The notes: generated by a model from the letters alone, not told the origin. Counted from the stretch's first letter, positions 43,903-53,752 are shown. The stretch: DNA of 64,000 nt from Chloroflexus islandicus (GCF_001650695.1 NZ_LWQS01000039.1:25883-89882), one strand, 5' to 3'. A program made the numbers and translations.

Positions 43903-45156
43903 ATGCGCGTGTTAATGCTCACCTACGGCAGCCGTGGCGATGTCCAGCCCTTTGTCGCGCTGGGAGCGGCACTGCGCGCTGCCGGCCACCAGCCGATCTT
44001 GGCCGCACCAGAGCGTTTTGACCAGCTTGCCGCCGAACACCAGATCGCATTCGTACCCCTGCCGGGAGACATCGAACAACTTGCGCGCCAGATTGCCGAT
44101 GAAGCGCGTGGCCGGCCATTGCACCTGATTAGCATCATCTACCGGTTCGCCTTGCCGCTAGGGGTGGAGGTTGCGCGCCGGATTCAACAGGCCGCCAAAT
44201 CCGCTGATCTAATCGTCCATACCTTTTTGACCGTCGCGCTCGGCCATCTGTACGCGCAGCACTACAACATCGCCGAATGCGCGGTCGATCTGTTTCCCTT
44301 CTTCGATCCGCCAGCCGAGATTGCCAACCTGATGTGGCCAACCACCCAGATGGATTTTCGCTGGCGGCGGTTGAGTCACGTCTTTGCCCACCTTGTCTTC
44401 CGCACCAGTCAAAGTGTGGCCTATCGCATCTTGCGCCAGCGCCACCCCGACATCGGCCCGCCGCGCTTGCCATGGGCCGCGCCGGGCCGCGCCATTCCGC
44501 TCTTGCTGGCCTACAGCAAGGTGCTAGTACCGCCGGGAACAGCGCCCTTGAGCATCCAAACCGGCACGTGGCGCCTCCATCAGCCACACTGGCAACCGCC
44601 GCCCGATCTGGCCACCTTTCTCGCCGGCGGGCCGCCGCCGGTGGTGGTCAGTTTCGGCAGCATGGCGAGCCGCGAGGCAACCCGGATTGCGACCATCGTA
44701 ATCGAGACCCTCCGGCGCACCGGCCAGCGCGGGATTGTGCAGCGCGGTTGGGGCAATGTGCTGCCGCAACAGATGCCCGATCACATCTACCTCGCCGGCG
44801 ACATTCCCCACGACTGGCTGCTACCCCAAGCCGCCGCGATGATCCACCACGGCGGAGCGGGCACCACCGCCGCCGCCCTCCGTGCTGGTCTGCCGGCGGT
44901 GATCGTGCCATTTGCCGCCGACCAGCCGTTTTGGGCATGGCGCGCGCATCTCACCGGCGCCAATCCAGCCCCGCTGCCAGTGGGCGAACTCACGGTTGAA
45001 CGGCTCAGCGTGGCATTACAGCAGGCGCTATCGCCCCCCCACCGCGCGCGCGCCGAAGATATCGCCAACCAGATGCGGTTGGAAGGCGGGGTCATGGCTG
45101 CGGTAGAACAGCTTGAGCGGTTGGCAACCAGACACCCCGATGCTGCGAGAGGGTAA
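43903..45156 (+). CDS. MGT/UGT-type glycosyltransferase (GT1)
   Basis: A 417-aa GT-B enzyme resembling sterol glucosyltransferases and macrolide glycosyltransferases. The N-terminus reads MLTYGSRGDVQPFVALGAAL, typical of the lipid/sterol GT1 group. The donor-binding C-terminal half has PPPVVVSFGSMASRE, the IHHGGAGTTAAALRAGLPAV signature and FAADQPFWA (read in parts). It probably glycosylates a lipid or carotenoid using a UDP-sugar; adjacency to the Rieske oxygenase suggests modification of a hydroxylated acceptor (inference). Cytoplasmic, membrane-peripheral. Confidence 0.9.
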   Translation: MRVLMLTYGSRGDVQPFVALGAALRAAGHQPILAAPERFDQLAAEHQIAFVPLPGDIEQLARQIADEARGRPLHLISIIYRFALPLGVEVARRIQQAAKSADLIVHTFLTVALGHLYAQHYNIAECAVDLFPFFDPPAEIANLMWPTTQMDFRWRRLSHVFAHLVFRTSQSVAYRILRQRHPDIGPPRLPWAAPGRAIPLLLAYSKVLVPPGTAPLSIQTGTWRLHQPHWQPPPDLATFLAGGPPPVVVSFGSMASREATRIATIVIETLRRTGQRGIVQRGWGNVLPQQMPDHIYLAGDIPHDWLLPQAAAMIHHGGAGTTAAALRAGLPAVIVPFAADQPFWAWRAHLTGANPAPLPVGELTVERLSVALQQALSPPHRARAEDIANQMRLEGGVMAAVEQLERLATRHPDAARG

Positions 45157-45174
45157 TGATTCGTAGGGGATAGT

Positions 45175-45500
45175 GAGGGCACGCAATGACAGATAACCCG
45201 TTGTCATTGCGAGGGCGCGGCGGCACCCAGCAGAGCGGGGTGCCGCGCGACCGAAGCAATCTCCTGCTCTAGCGACAGGAAGCCCGCTCAGGGCATCCCT
45301 CCCGCTCTCGCGGGGGATTGCTTCGCCGCCTCCGGCGGCTCGCAATGACAGATGACCCGTCTGTCATTGCGAGGGAGCAGCGGCACCCAGCGGAGCGGGG
45401 TGCCGCGCGACCGAAGCAATCTCCTGCTCTAGCGACAGGAAGCCCGCTCAGGGCATCCCTCCCGCTCTCGCGGGGGATTGCTTCGCCGCGTGCGGGCAGA
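45175..45500. repeat. TGTCATTGCGAG-bounded repeat cluster 2
   Basis: Covers most of the gap 45157-45555. A complete 149-bp unit runs from TGTCATTGCGAG (45202) to CTCGCAATGACA (ending 45350), giving 12-bp perfect inverted ends. A second copy starts at 45362 (period 160) and loses its right end near 45500. Both contain the words GACCGAAGCAATCTCCTGCT and TCTCGCGGGGGATTGCTTCG. No coding function. Confidence 0.9.
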
Positions 45501-45555
45501 GCATCGCGCTGACCCTCCGCGCGGCGCCAAGATGCTTGCGCCGTTCCAACCCGCG

Positions 45556-48555
45556 TCACTTCACCGGCGTCAAATCAAACAACAAAATCCCCTCATCGCG
45601 GGTGCTGACCGCCAATTGCGAACCACTGGGCGCAATCGCCATCGCCAACACTGCACCGGCAGCAAGATCGATTTCGCGCAGCAGTGTGCCGTCACTAAAG
45701 CGGTAGAATGCCAAATGACCGCTGATCGTGCCGGCAATGAGCAAGTTGCCATCAGACGTCACTGCTAGACTGCTCACCCAACCGCGATCGGCGGGCAAGC
45801 TCATCTGCAACACTTCCGCATTATTGCGCGCCACGTCGCGCACCCGCAACGAACCGTCACTGCTAGCGCTGAGCAGCAAGGTATTGTGAAAAACGATGCT
45901 CGTGATCGGGCCATTGTGGCCGCGCACGATCTGCGGATTCCCGCCGCGGGCCATCTCCCAGACCGCAATCTGCGGCGCGTCAGCGGGTTGATTAGTGGCC
46001 GCCGCTAGATAGGCGCCGTTCCCGCTAAAGGCAAGGGTATAGATCGGCCCGCCCAACCCGCTCAGCCGGCGGAGATACTGGCGACTCGCGGTCTCCCAGA
46101 TGTATACTTCTCCGCGCTCGTTGCCGACGGCGATTAGGCTTCGATCAGGGCTGACCGCCAAATTGAGCGGAAACCCGTTCATGCCGCTCAATTGCTCGTT
46201 AGGCCGGCGATTCGTGAGATCGATTGTCACAATCTCGCCAGCTTCGCTGATCGCCACCACTTCGGTATCGCTAATAAACTCGATATAGCGCGTCGTCGCC
46301 GCCCCGCCGTCAAGACTGATGGTTCGCCCGCTCTCAAACACATGCACTCGCACCGCGCCATTAGCGCCGCTTGCCGCCAGTAAGCTGCCGTCTGGCCCAT
46401 AACTCACCCCAGTCACGACCCCCTGCGTGACCTGAAAGCTCTGGATGACTTCGGTGGTATCGGCATTCCAAACCACCAAATTGCCACCCATATCGCTTGA
46501 GGCGAGAATCCGTTTGCCATCTGGATTCCAGCTCAACCCCAGCAGCCGCAAACCACGCTGGCGCAACACCCCACGCTCGGCGCCGTTGGCCGGGTTCCAC
46601 AACCGCACGCTGCCGTCGAGGCTAGCACTAGCCAACAAGCGACCATCGGGACTATAGGCGACGCCGCGAATGACCACCCAGCCGTCGTGACCGCGCAACT
46701 CGCGTTGAACATCGCCGGTCGCAGCGTCGAGCAGGTAGACGTTGCCGTTGATCGAACCAACCGCAAGCTGGCGTCCATCAGGTGAAAAGGCGATCCCGGT
46801 CAACCAGAAGGGCGTATTGCTCTGCGGGTCAACCGGCGCATTGAAGCGGAAGGCATCGATCTGCCGCCCGCTAGCCACATCCCACAAACGCGCTGTCCCG
46901 TCGCGCGAGGCCGAGGCCAAACGTTGGCCATTAGGGCTAAACGCAACATTGCCGAGTAGATCGGTATGGCCGCGCAGCACAACCAACGTCTGCCCGCTTG
47001 CCACATCCCAAATGCGCACCGTGCGATCGGCGCTGCCCGAAGCCAGCAGCCGGCCATCGGGGCTAAAGGCCAACGAGCGGATCCAATCCTCGTGGCCGCG
47101 CAATTGGGCTAGCTCACGGCCATTACGCACATCCCACAACCGCACGACCGGATCATCTTGGGCGCCGGAAGCGAGGATCGCACCGTCGGGACTAAACGCC
47201 AGCGCGCTGACATCACCGGTATGGCCATTGAGCGTCGTCTGCGACACCAACGTCTCGGCATTGCGCAGCTGCACCACCGCACCCACGGCGACCGCCGCCA
47301 CTTGACCATCGGGACTGTAGGCCGCCGCCCCTAGCCCATCTTCGCGCAACTGGGCCGTTTGGGTAATCGCTTCCACCTGCTGTAACAGCTCTGCCGCCGT
47401 AGCCGCGGTCGGGGTAGGCAGGGCCGGCATCGTCGGCGACATCGCTGCTGCGCCGCCGATCCAGCCAAACAGCGAACTATTGGTCATGTAGAGACCCACC
47501 AGCACGGCAACGACGACGCAAACACCAAGTGCAATGACCGCAAGACCACCCACGATAGCCAGCAGACACGAGGTGCTAATGAAAGGACGCGACGGTGCGG
47601 CAACAGTTGCGGTCGCTCCTGCCGGAGCAGCAGCGGGTGGTGGAGCTGGCGGCAACGGCGCCGGCGTAGCCGGAGTTGGCGCAACCGGCGCTGGCGTAAC
47701 CGGCGCTGGCGTGGCTGGGGCCGGCGCAACCGCGACCATCTTCTCAGCCGGAGACATCGCCCCCATCGGTCGCCCGGCCATCAGCCGCACCGTCTCAAGC
47801 GCGCTGCGCATCTCGCTCACCCGCTGATAGCGATTGGCCGGCTTCAGCTCAAGCGCCCGCAACGTAAGCTGCTCGGCCAACACCGACACCTGCGGGTTCA
47901 GCGCACGCGGCGCATTGAGCGGTATGCCGGCCTGCCGTTGATGAGCCGGCGGCGGCGGCCAACCGGTCAGCAAGTGGTAGAGCACAGCGCCAATCGCATA
48001 AATATCGCTCACCGGCGCCGGCTCAACCGAATGATCGTACAACTCCGGCGCACGGTACGGCGTGGCTTCAAAACCCACGTGACGCGCGCAAGCAAACGGA
48101 GCCAGACTCAACCCGCCTTCAGGTGACGACCAGAAATCACACGTGCGCACATCACCCAGCAAGAGCGGCGGCTGATGCGCGTGCAAGCGTTCGAGCACCT
48201 GCAGCAGCCGGTCAACGATCGCTAACGTCTCACTTTCGGGGAGCGGCGCGCCGCGCTCGCGGGCAAACCGCTCAAGGTCAGCACCGCCGGGATCATCAGC
48301 TACTAGATAGCACACCTGATCGATCGCGAAATAGTCGCGCAACGCCAGCAACCCCGGCATATAGACTTGCGCCAGCTCGCGCGCCAGCCGCAAGACATCA
48401 TCTACCGCGGCCTGATTGGGCTGGGGCAAGGCGGTAATCAGCACGCGCAATGACGAGCGCTGATCGATCGCGCGGTACAACTCGGCGTCAGGATAGGCAT
48501 CGAGTGCGACAGTAATGCGGTAATGACCATTGAGTAAGGTGTCGATAGCGAGCAT
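45556..48555 (-). CDS. Membrane pseudokinase fused to a 14-repeat WD40 region
   Basis: A 999-aa protein in three parts. Residues ~1-265 have a serine/threonine kinase fold with APE (YRAPELY), DIYAIGAVLYHLLTG and the C-lobe Arg. The glycine loop is absent, the HRD motif is LGDVRTCDF and DFG is replaced by LAPFA, so it is a predicted pseudokinase. A Pro/Ala linker (~275-320) leads to one membrane helix (~325-350). The rest contains about 14 WD40 repeats (FSPDG..LASGS..VRLWD), enough for two seven-bladed propellers. The topology is kinase inside, propellers outside. ATG 48555 is preferred. Likely a signalling or scaffold protein. Confidence 0.85.
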   Translation of the reverse strand: MLAIDTLLNGHYRITVALDAYPDAELYRAIDQRSSLRVLITALPQPNQAAVDDVLRLARELAQVYMPGLLALRDYFAIDQVCYLVADDPGGADLERFARERGAPLPESETLAIVDRLLQVLERLHAHQPPLLLGDVRTCDFWSSPEGGLSLAPFACARHVGFEATPYRAPELYDHSVEPAPVSDIYAIGAVLYHLLTGWPPPPAHQRQAGIPLNAPRALNPQVSVLAEQLTLRALELKPANRYQRVSEMRSALETVRLMAGRPMGAMSPAEKMVAVAPAPATPAPVTPAPVAPTPATPAPLPPAPPPAAAPAGATATVAAPSRPFISTSCLLAIVGGLAVIALGVCVVVAVLVGLYMTNSSLFGWIGGAAAMSPTMPALPTPTAATAAELLQQVEAITQTAQLREDGLGAAAYSPDGQVAAVAVGAVVQLRNAETLVSQTTLNGHTGDVSALAFSPDGAILASGAQDDPVVRLWDVRNGRELAQLRGHEDWIRSLAFSPDGRLLASGSADRTVRIWDVASGQTLVVLRGHTDLLGNVAFSPNGQRLASASRDGTARLWDVASGRQIDAFRFNAPVDPQSNTPFWLTGIAFSPDGRQLAVGSINGNVYLLDAATGDVQRELRGHDGWVVIRGVAYSPDGRLLASASLDGSVRLWNPANGAERGVLRQRGLRLLGLSWNPDGKRILASSDMGGNLVVWNADTTEVIQSFQVTQGVVTGVSYGPDGSLLAASGANGAVRVHVFESGRTISLDGGAATTRYIEFISDTEVVAISEAGEIVTIDLTNRRPNEQLSGMNGFPLNLAVSPDRSLIAVGNERGEVYIWETASRQYLRRLSGLGGPIYTLAFSGNGAYLAAATNQPADAPQIAVWEMARGGNPQIVRGHNGPITSIVFHNTLLLSASSDGSLRVRDVARNNAEVLQMSLPADRGWVSSLAVTSDGNLLIAGTISGHLAFYRFSDGTLLREIDLAAGAVLAMAIAPSGSQLAVSTRDEGILLFDLTPVK

Positions 48556-48656
48556 GGCGGCCCTTTGGCAGATAGACAACCGCTAATCCGAATCCACCAC
48601 CCGCCCACTGGCGGACGGGTGGCAGAGCGTGTGCTACCATCAGTATACGGGATGTC

Positions 48657-50048
48657 TTAATCGGCTGCGGCGAGAATTTGCGGTTGCAGCATTAGATCGC
48701 CCCGCGCTTGCGCTTCGGTAATCCGCTCGATGCAGCGATTGGCGCTAATCACTGCCCCTTCGATCGAGGCCAGAAAATGCTGGCGCGTGTAATCGCCGGC
48801 AAGGAAGAAGTTGCGCACCGGCGTCGCCTGATCAGGCCGGTACTTATCAACCCCCGGCAAGGCCTGATACACCGAGTTGGGAATGCGCACGATCGTGTGC
48901 TTGAGCAGCTTGGCTTCGCGGGCAATTGGGTGCAAGCGGACAAACTCGCTCATCACAAACTGCACCAGCTCGTCGTCGGGCAGATTGATCAATTCGGCAG
49001 CCGGCGCGACCACAAACTGCATAATGCTGCGTTCACCTTTGTGATACTCCGGCGCCACCATCGCCATATCAGCGTAGACGCTCAGATGGGTGCCGGCGCT
49101 AAACAGCAGGTTATCGACCCCAGCGATGCGCCGGTCAAAGAAGAGCTGCATCGTAATCACCGGCGAACCCTTCAGATGGCTCAGATTAGCAAAATAGGGC
49201 AGCTCGCGCAGCGCTGGCGGAATGACTTTTCGCAGATTATGCACCGGCATCGCCGAGACATACACATCGCCAGTGATCAGGCGACCATCATCGAGCCGGA
49301 AACCGCTGACCTGATTCGTCTCAGCATCATACTCAATCGCCGCCACTCGCGCATTCAGCTCAACCCGGCCACCCAGCCGCTCGATCTGCGCAATCAGAGG
49401 CCGCCAAATGTTGGTGTCAGGCGAACCTTTGACCAACGCCATGCGCGGCGCCTCTTTCTCGTGGGCAAAGTGGAGCATCGCCGTCAGGGGCAGCTTGGCC
49501 GAAACGCGATCGGCACGCTGGAAGTTGAGCGCCAGCGCCATCGTGTGCATCACTTCGTCGATCGAACGCTGGCCCATACCGTGGCGGAGATGCCACGAGG
49601 CATAAGTCTCGTTATCCTGCTCGTCAACGTACTTTTGATCGCCAAAAATCACGCGCATCAGCCCTAAGCCCATGCGCAATTTATCACCCAACGAGAGCGG
49701 CTTGAAGGCCAGCACACCAGCCAACCCGTTAAGCGGGGTCGGCAGCCACGGCACAAAGCGGATCGGAGCCAACCCGTGGCGCTCGGAGGCAAAGATCATC
49801 TCGGCTGGCTTCCAGTTAAAGGTATCACCCAAGCCGTACCGCTCAAGGAAGGCGAGAAGATTGTGGTATGCGCCGAAGAAGACGTGCAATCCGCTCTCGA
49901 TCCAGTCGCCATCGGCGTCTTGCCATGCCGACACCTTACCACCGGGCACATTTCGCTTCTCAAGCACAATCACCTCGTGGCCACGCTCAACCATCGTCCG
50001 CGCGACCACCATACCGGCCGGGCCGGCGCCTGCAATCACAATCCGCAT
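48657..50048 (-). CDS. Carotene desaturase-like flavoprotein (CrtP/CrtQ family)
   Basis: A 463-aa FAD-dependent amine-oxidase-fold protein. The N-terminal dinucleotide loop is IVIAGAGPAGMVVART followed by EKRNVPGGKVSAWQDADGDW. The C-terminal FAD motif is FFLAGDYTRQHFLASIEGA. These match plant/cyanobacterial phytoene and zeta-carotene desaturases rather than CrtI. It could act in carotenoid synthesis of a phototroph, or be one of the unassigned family members; substrate uncertain. ATG 50048 follows AGGAAG. Membrane-peripheral. A GC hairpin (CCACCCG/CGGGTGG, 48597-48622) lies just after its stop. Confidence 0.85.
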   Translation of the reverse strand: MRIVIAGAGPAGMVVARTMVERGHEVIVLEKRNVPGGKVSAWQDADGDWIESGLHVFFGAYHNLLAFLERYGLGDTFNWKPAEMIFASERHGLAPIRFVPWLPTPLNGLAGVLAFKPLSLGDKLRMGLGLMRVIFGDQKYVDEQDNETYASWHLRHGMGQRSIDEVMHTMALALNFQRADRVSAKLPLTAMLHFAHEKEAPRMALVKGSPDTNIWRPLIAQIERLGGRVELNARVAAIEYDAETNQVSGFRLDDGRLITGDVYVSAMPVHNLRKVIPPALRELPYFANLSHLKGSPVITMQLFFDRRIAGVDNLLFSAGTHLSVYADMAMVAPEYHKGERSIMQFVVAPAAELINLPDDELVQFVMSEFVRLHPIAREAKLLKHTIVRIPNSVYQALPGVDKYRPDQATPVRNFFLAGDYTRQHFLASIEGAVISANRCIERITEAQARGDLMLQPQILAAAD

Positions 50049-50164
50049 AGTGGCATGCTTCCTGTCGCTATTCAATGTGCAAAAATGAACAACCTACATC
50101 TTTATAGCACGGTTAGTATGGCCGCGCAAGGCAGATGAACAGCTCTTGCACAAGGTACTCCTTC

Positions 50165-51000
50165 CCGCCCCCCTTTGTCATTGCGAGCCGAGCACAGCGA
50201 GGCGAAGCACTCCCCCGCGAGCACGAAACGCACCCCCTCAGCCTCCTTCCCGCTCCCCCTTTGTCATTGCGAGCCGCCGCAGGCGGCGAAGCAATCCCCC
50301 GCGAGCACGGGAGGGATGCCCTGAACGGGCTTCCTGTCGCTAGAGCAGGAGATTGCTTCGGTCGCGCGGCCCCCCGCTCTGCTGGGTGCCGCCGCTCCCT
50401 CGCAATGACAACGGGTCATCTGTCATTGCGAGCCGTGTGGAGGGGCAGAGCGATGCTCTGCCCGCACAAGGCGAAGCAATCCCCCGCGAGCACGAAACGC
50501 ACCCACTTAGGCATCTTATCCGCTGAAGCGGGAGAGTGCTTCGGTCGCGCGGCACCCCGCTCTGCTGGGTGCCGCCGCTCCCTCGCAATGACAACGGGTC
50601 ATCTGTCATTGCGAGCCGTGTGGAGGGGCAGAGCGATGCTCTGCCCGCACGAGGCGAAGCAATCCCCCGCGAGAGCGGGAGCCGCCTCCTCTGCGTCCTT
50701 CCCACCCCCTCTGTCATTGCGAGCCGTGTGGAGGGGCAGAGCGATGCTCTGCCCGCACGAGGCGAAGCAATCCCCCGCGAGAGCGGGAGCCGCCTCCTCT
50801 GCGTCCTTCCCACCCCCTCTGTCATTGCGAGCCGTGTGGAGGGGCAGAGCGATGCTCTGCCCGCACGAGGCGAAGCAATCCCCCGCGAGAGCGGGAGGGA
50901 TGCCCTGAGCGGGTTGCTTGGCGCTAGAGCGGGAGATTGCTTCGGTCGCGCGGCACCCCGCTCTGCTGGGTGCCGCCGCTCCCTCGCAATGACAATAGGA
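50165..51000. repeat. TGTCATTGCGAG-bounded repeat cluster 3 with 108-bp tandem units
   Basis: Occupies most of the gap 50049-51065. TGTCATTGCGAGCC units begin at 50421, 50604, 50712 and 50820; the last three are exact 108-bp periods including GTGTGGAGGGGCAGAGCGAT and GATGCTCTGCCCGCACGAGG. Both ends of the cluster carry CTCGCAATGACA or TCATTGCGAG in opposing orientation. Long open frames on both strands are a by-product of repetition. The right edge sits directly before the glycosidase gene and may contribute a TACAAT -10 box at 51005-51010. Confidence 0.9.
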
Positions 51001-51065
51001 ATGGTACAATGCGAGTGCGCATCTACGCTGCAATCGATACCGTTACAATCATCGACGCCTGCCCT

Positions 51066-52181
51066 ATGCTTCACCGCGCATTGCTCGCTCTTACCTTGGC
51101 CGTGCTGATGAGCGGGCAATTGTTGCTTCCGCGCTTGCCCCGCCCGCTCGATCTGCCGCCGCCGCGCACGGTGATCACCACCAATCCTCTGATCGGGGTT
51201 CATACCCGCCTCACCGGGATTGGCGACGAAGGTTACATTCGCCGTACCCTTGCTCAAGTACACGACATGGGTGCGAGTTGGATCGTTGAACTCTTTCCGT
51301 GGGCCTATATCCAACCGCGTTCGCGCTACGGTTTCGATTGGGCGGGAGCCGATATGGTGATCGCCCATGCCCGTGCGCAGGGGTTACAAGTCGTGGCCCG
51401 GCTCGACATCGTGCCGGCGTGGGCCCGCCCGCCCGATACGACTGACCGCTATCTCGACCGTGATCACTTCGCCGATTTTGCCAATTTCGCCGCCGCGTTC
51501 GCTGCGCGCTACACACCGCAAGGCGTGCGCCATTTTGTGATCTGGAATGAGCCAAACCTGCGCTTCGAGTGGGGCGAACGACCGCCCGACCCCGGCGCGT
51601 ATACCGATCTGCTCAAGCATGTCTATCCGGCGATCAAAGTCGCTGCCCCTGACGCCATCGTCATCGCCGGCGCCCTCTCGCCCGGCCCAAGCCTCGAAGG
51701 CGGCGCGCTGCGTATGGACGACATGCAATTCCTCGCTTCACTGGCCGATGCCGGTGCATTCCCATTCTTTGATATGTGGGCCGTGCATGCCTATGGCGGG
51801 TTAGAACCGCCCGATGCTACCCCTGACCTCGATCGAGTCAATTTTCGCCGCATCGAGCTGGTGCGCGATCTGCTTGACCGGCTTGGCGGCGCTGATAAGC
51901 GGATCATCATTACCGAAGGCGGCTATAACGACCATCCACGCTGGAGCGGCGCGGTGCGCCCCGCCGACCGGCTGCGCTGGACGATCGCGACCTACGAGCA
52001 ATCGCGGCGCTATCCGTGGCTCGAAGCGACCATCCTCTGGCAATTCAGTACACCCTTCCTGACCCGTTCGTACCCCGATGCGTGGAACTTCGTCCATCCC
52101 GACGGTACGCCGCGCGCGATCTATTTGGCGGTGCAGGAATATGCCCGCTACGGGGTGATGCCAGAGGTGATGGATCCGTAA
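51066..52181 (+). CDS. Clan GH-A glycoside hydrolase-like protein
   Basis: A 371-aa secreted or membrane-anchored protein: residues 1-24 form a hydrophobic signal (LLALTLAVLMSGQLLL). A (beta/alpha)8 barrel follows with predicted acid/base Glu162 in FVIWNEPN and nucleophile Glu284 in IIITEGGYN, the spacing expected of clan GH-A (GH5/GH39/GH51-like). The HAYGG segment is common near the active site. Family and substrate cannot be fixed; xylan- or glucan-type polysaccharides are plausible. I start at ATG 51066; an ATG at 51009 would place a non-signal peptide in front. It begins immediately after repeat cluster 3. Confidence 0.82.
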   Translation: MLHRALLALTLAVLMSGQLLLPRLPRPLDLPPPRTVITTNPLIGVHTRLTGIGDEGYIRRTLAQVHDMGASWIVELFPWAYIQPRSRYGFDWAGADMVIAHARAQGLQVVARLDIVPAWARPPDTTDRYLDRDHFADFANFAAAFAARYTPQGVRHFVIWNEPNLRFEWGERPPDPGAYTDLLKHVYPAIKVAAPDAIVIAGALSPGPSLEGGALRMDDMQFLASLADAGAFPFFDMWAVHAYGGLEPPDATPDLDRVNFRRIELVRDLLDRLGGADKRIIITEGGYNDHPRWSGAVRPADRLRWTIATYEQSRRYPWLEATILWQFSTPFLTRSYPDAWNFVHPDGTPRAIYLAVQEYARYGVMPEVMDP

Positions 52182-52190
52182 TCGTCAAAC

Positions 52191-52388
52191 TATGGAATGC
52201 GGCAATATGACTGCCGCACGCCACAACCGCGGAACCAACCCGCTTCCGCCGCTGCCCGTCGCCACCTACCCGTCGCTGCTACAGGACGGCTACGGACTAT
52301 GCCATGCGGCAGTGTAACTGCCGCACTCCATACCAGCGCACCCACCCCGCTTCCGCCGCTGCCCATCACCACATGTACCCGTCTCTGG
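52191..52388. repeat. Two-copy 107-bp imperfect direct repeat upstream of aspartate aminotransferase
   Basis: Unit 1 starts at about 52191 and unit 2 at 52298 (offset 107). Both open with a TGCGGCA..TGCCGCA hairpin and share CCCGCTTCCGCCGCTGCCC. Together they fill the gap before the TATAAT box at 52389. No protein is encoded. Confidence 0.75.
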
Positions 52389-52394
52389 TATAAT
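52389..52394 (+). promoter_or_regulatory. -10 box of aspartate aminotransferase gene
   Basis: A perfect TATAAT 69 nt before ATG 52463, at the end of the second 107-bp repeat unit. The expected -35 position (TCACCA) is poor, so an activator or extended contacts may be needed. Confidence 0.55.
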
Positions 52395-52462
52395 CGGGTA
52401 AATTGTACTTGCGACACTTGATGTCTGCGCGCTACCTATACCCGACCAGACAGGAGCGTTCC

Positions 52463-53677
52463 ATGTCCGCTAACATCGAATATCGCCTTGCCCGCCGCCT
52501 CGCCGCCCTTGAAGCCTCGGCCACTGCCGCTATGACCGCCCGCGTCGCCCAGATGCGCGCCGCTGGCATTAAGGTCATCTCCTTCAGCGTCGGCGAACCC
52601 GATTTCGATACCCCCGAACCGATTAAGCAGGCTGCCATCGCTGGCATTCACGCCAACCATACCCACTACACCCCTACCGGCGGCACGCTTGAGCTGCGCA
52701 AAGCGGTGGCCGCTCGTGTGACTGCCGATCAGGGCATCACCTATGGCATCAATCAAGTGACTGTCACCACCGGCGCGAAAGAGGCCCTCTACCTCGCCTT
52801 CCAAGCCCTCTGCGACGAAGGTGATGAGGCGGTCATTCCCGCTCCCTACTGGGTAAGTTATGTCGAGCAAGCCAAACTGGCTGGCGCTACTCCCATCACC
52901 CCGCAGACGACTGAGCAGACCGGCTTCAAACTGACGCCTGACCAACTGCGCGCCAGCCTGAGCGAGCGCACCCGCATCGTGGTGCTCAATTCGCCCTCGA
53001 ACCCGACCGGCGCGGTCTACAGCGCCGAGGAGCTGGCGGCGCTCGCCGAGGTGTTGCGTGATCACTCGGCGATTATCATTACCGACGAGATTTACGATGC
53101 GATTTCGTATGTGCCGTATGCCCGCCTGTTACGCATCGCGCCCGATCTGGCCGATCGCACGCTGGTGGTCAACGGCGCTGCCAAAGCCTATGCGATGACC
53201 GGCTGGCGCGTCGGCTACGTGGCCGGCCCGCAACCGATTATCGAGGCGATCAAGGCTATCCAGAGCCACACCAGCACCCACACCTCCAGCATTTCGCAAG
53301 ATGCAGCCTTGGCGGCATACACGCCTAACCCTGAGATCGAGGCCACCGTCGCAGCAATGACTGCCGAGTTCCTCCGCCGGCGTGACCTCATTCTCGAACT
53401 GCTGGCCGAAATTCCCGGCGTGACCTGCACTGTGCCCGACGGCGCGTTCTACGTCTTCCCCAACGTCAGCGCGCTGCTCAACCGCCCGCTGCGCAACGGC
53501 AAGGTATGCACGACCAGCGATGAACTCAACCTCTACCTGCTCGAAGAGGCTCACATTGCCTGCGTCGGCGGCGAAGCCTTTGGCGCACCCGGCTATCTGC
53601 GCCTGTCGTATGCAACTGGCAGCGAAGAGATCCGGATCGGGATGCAACGCTTCCGCGAGGCAGTGCTTGGCGGGTAG
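52463..53677 (+). CDS. Aspartate aminotransferase, class I (AspB type)
   Basis: A 404-aa PLP-dependent aminotransferase exchanging the amino groups of aspartate and glutamate with their oxo acids. It has SVGEPDFDTP (Ib-subgroup N-terminus), the Asn in NSPSNPTGAVY, Asp208 in IITDEIYDA and the PLP Lys241 in NGAAKAYAMTGWRVGY, plus a C-terminal Arg in YLRLSYA for the alpha-carboxylate. ATG 52463 follows CAGGAG. The Ib type is usual in thermophiles and phototrophs; some members also transaminate prephenate. Cytoplasmic, probably monocistronic. Confidence 0.94.
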   Translation: MSANIEYRLARRLAALEASATAAMTARVAQMRAAGIKVISFSVGEPDFDTPEPIKQAAIAGIHANHTHYTPTGGTLELRKAVAARVTADQGITYGINQVTVTTGAKEALYLAFQALCDEGDEAVIPAPYWVSYVEQAKLAGATPITPQTTEQTGFKLTPDQLRASLSERTRIVVLNSPSNPTGAVYSAEELAALAEVLRDHSAIIITDEIYDAISYVPYARLLRIAPDLADRTLVVNGAAKAYAMTGWRVGYVAGPQPIIEAIKAIQSHTSTHTSSISQDAALAAYTPNPEIEATVAAMTAEFLRRRDLILELLAEIPGVTCTVPDGAFYVFPNVSALLNRPLRNGKVCTTSDELNLYLLEEAHIACVGGEAFGAPGYLRLSYATGSEEIRIGMQRFREAVLGG

Positions 53678-53752
53678 CGCGTTGAGAGAGCCTGATAGCA
53701 AGCTAGCATTTCATCAGCTAACCCTGTCACGTCTCTCTCCCGCCTGCGGGTT

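Noticed and set aside
50135..51368. Long open frames on both strands (for example 50135-50908 plus and 50340-51368 minus)
   Set aside because: They follow the TGTCATTGCGAG repeat cluster; the repeated peptide blocks simply mirror the DNA repeat, and the minus frame runs antisense into the glycosidase gene.
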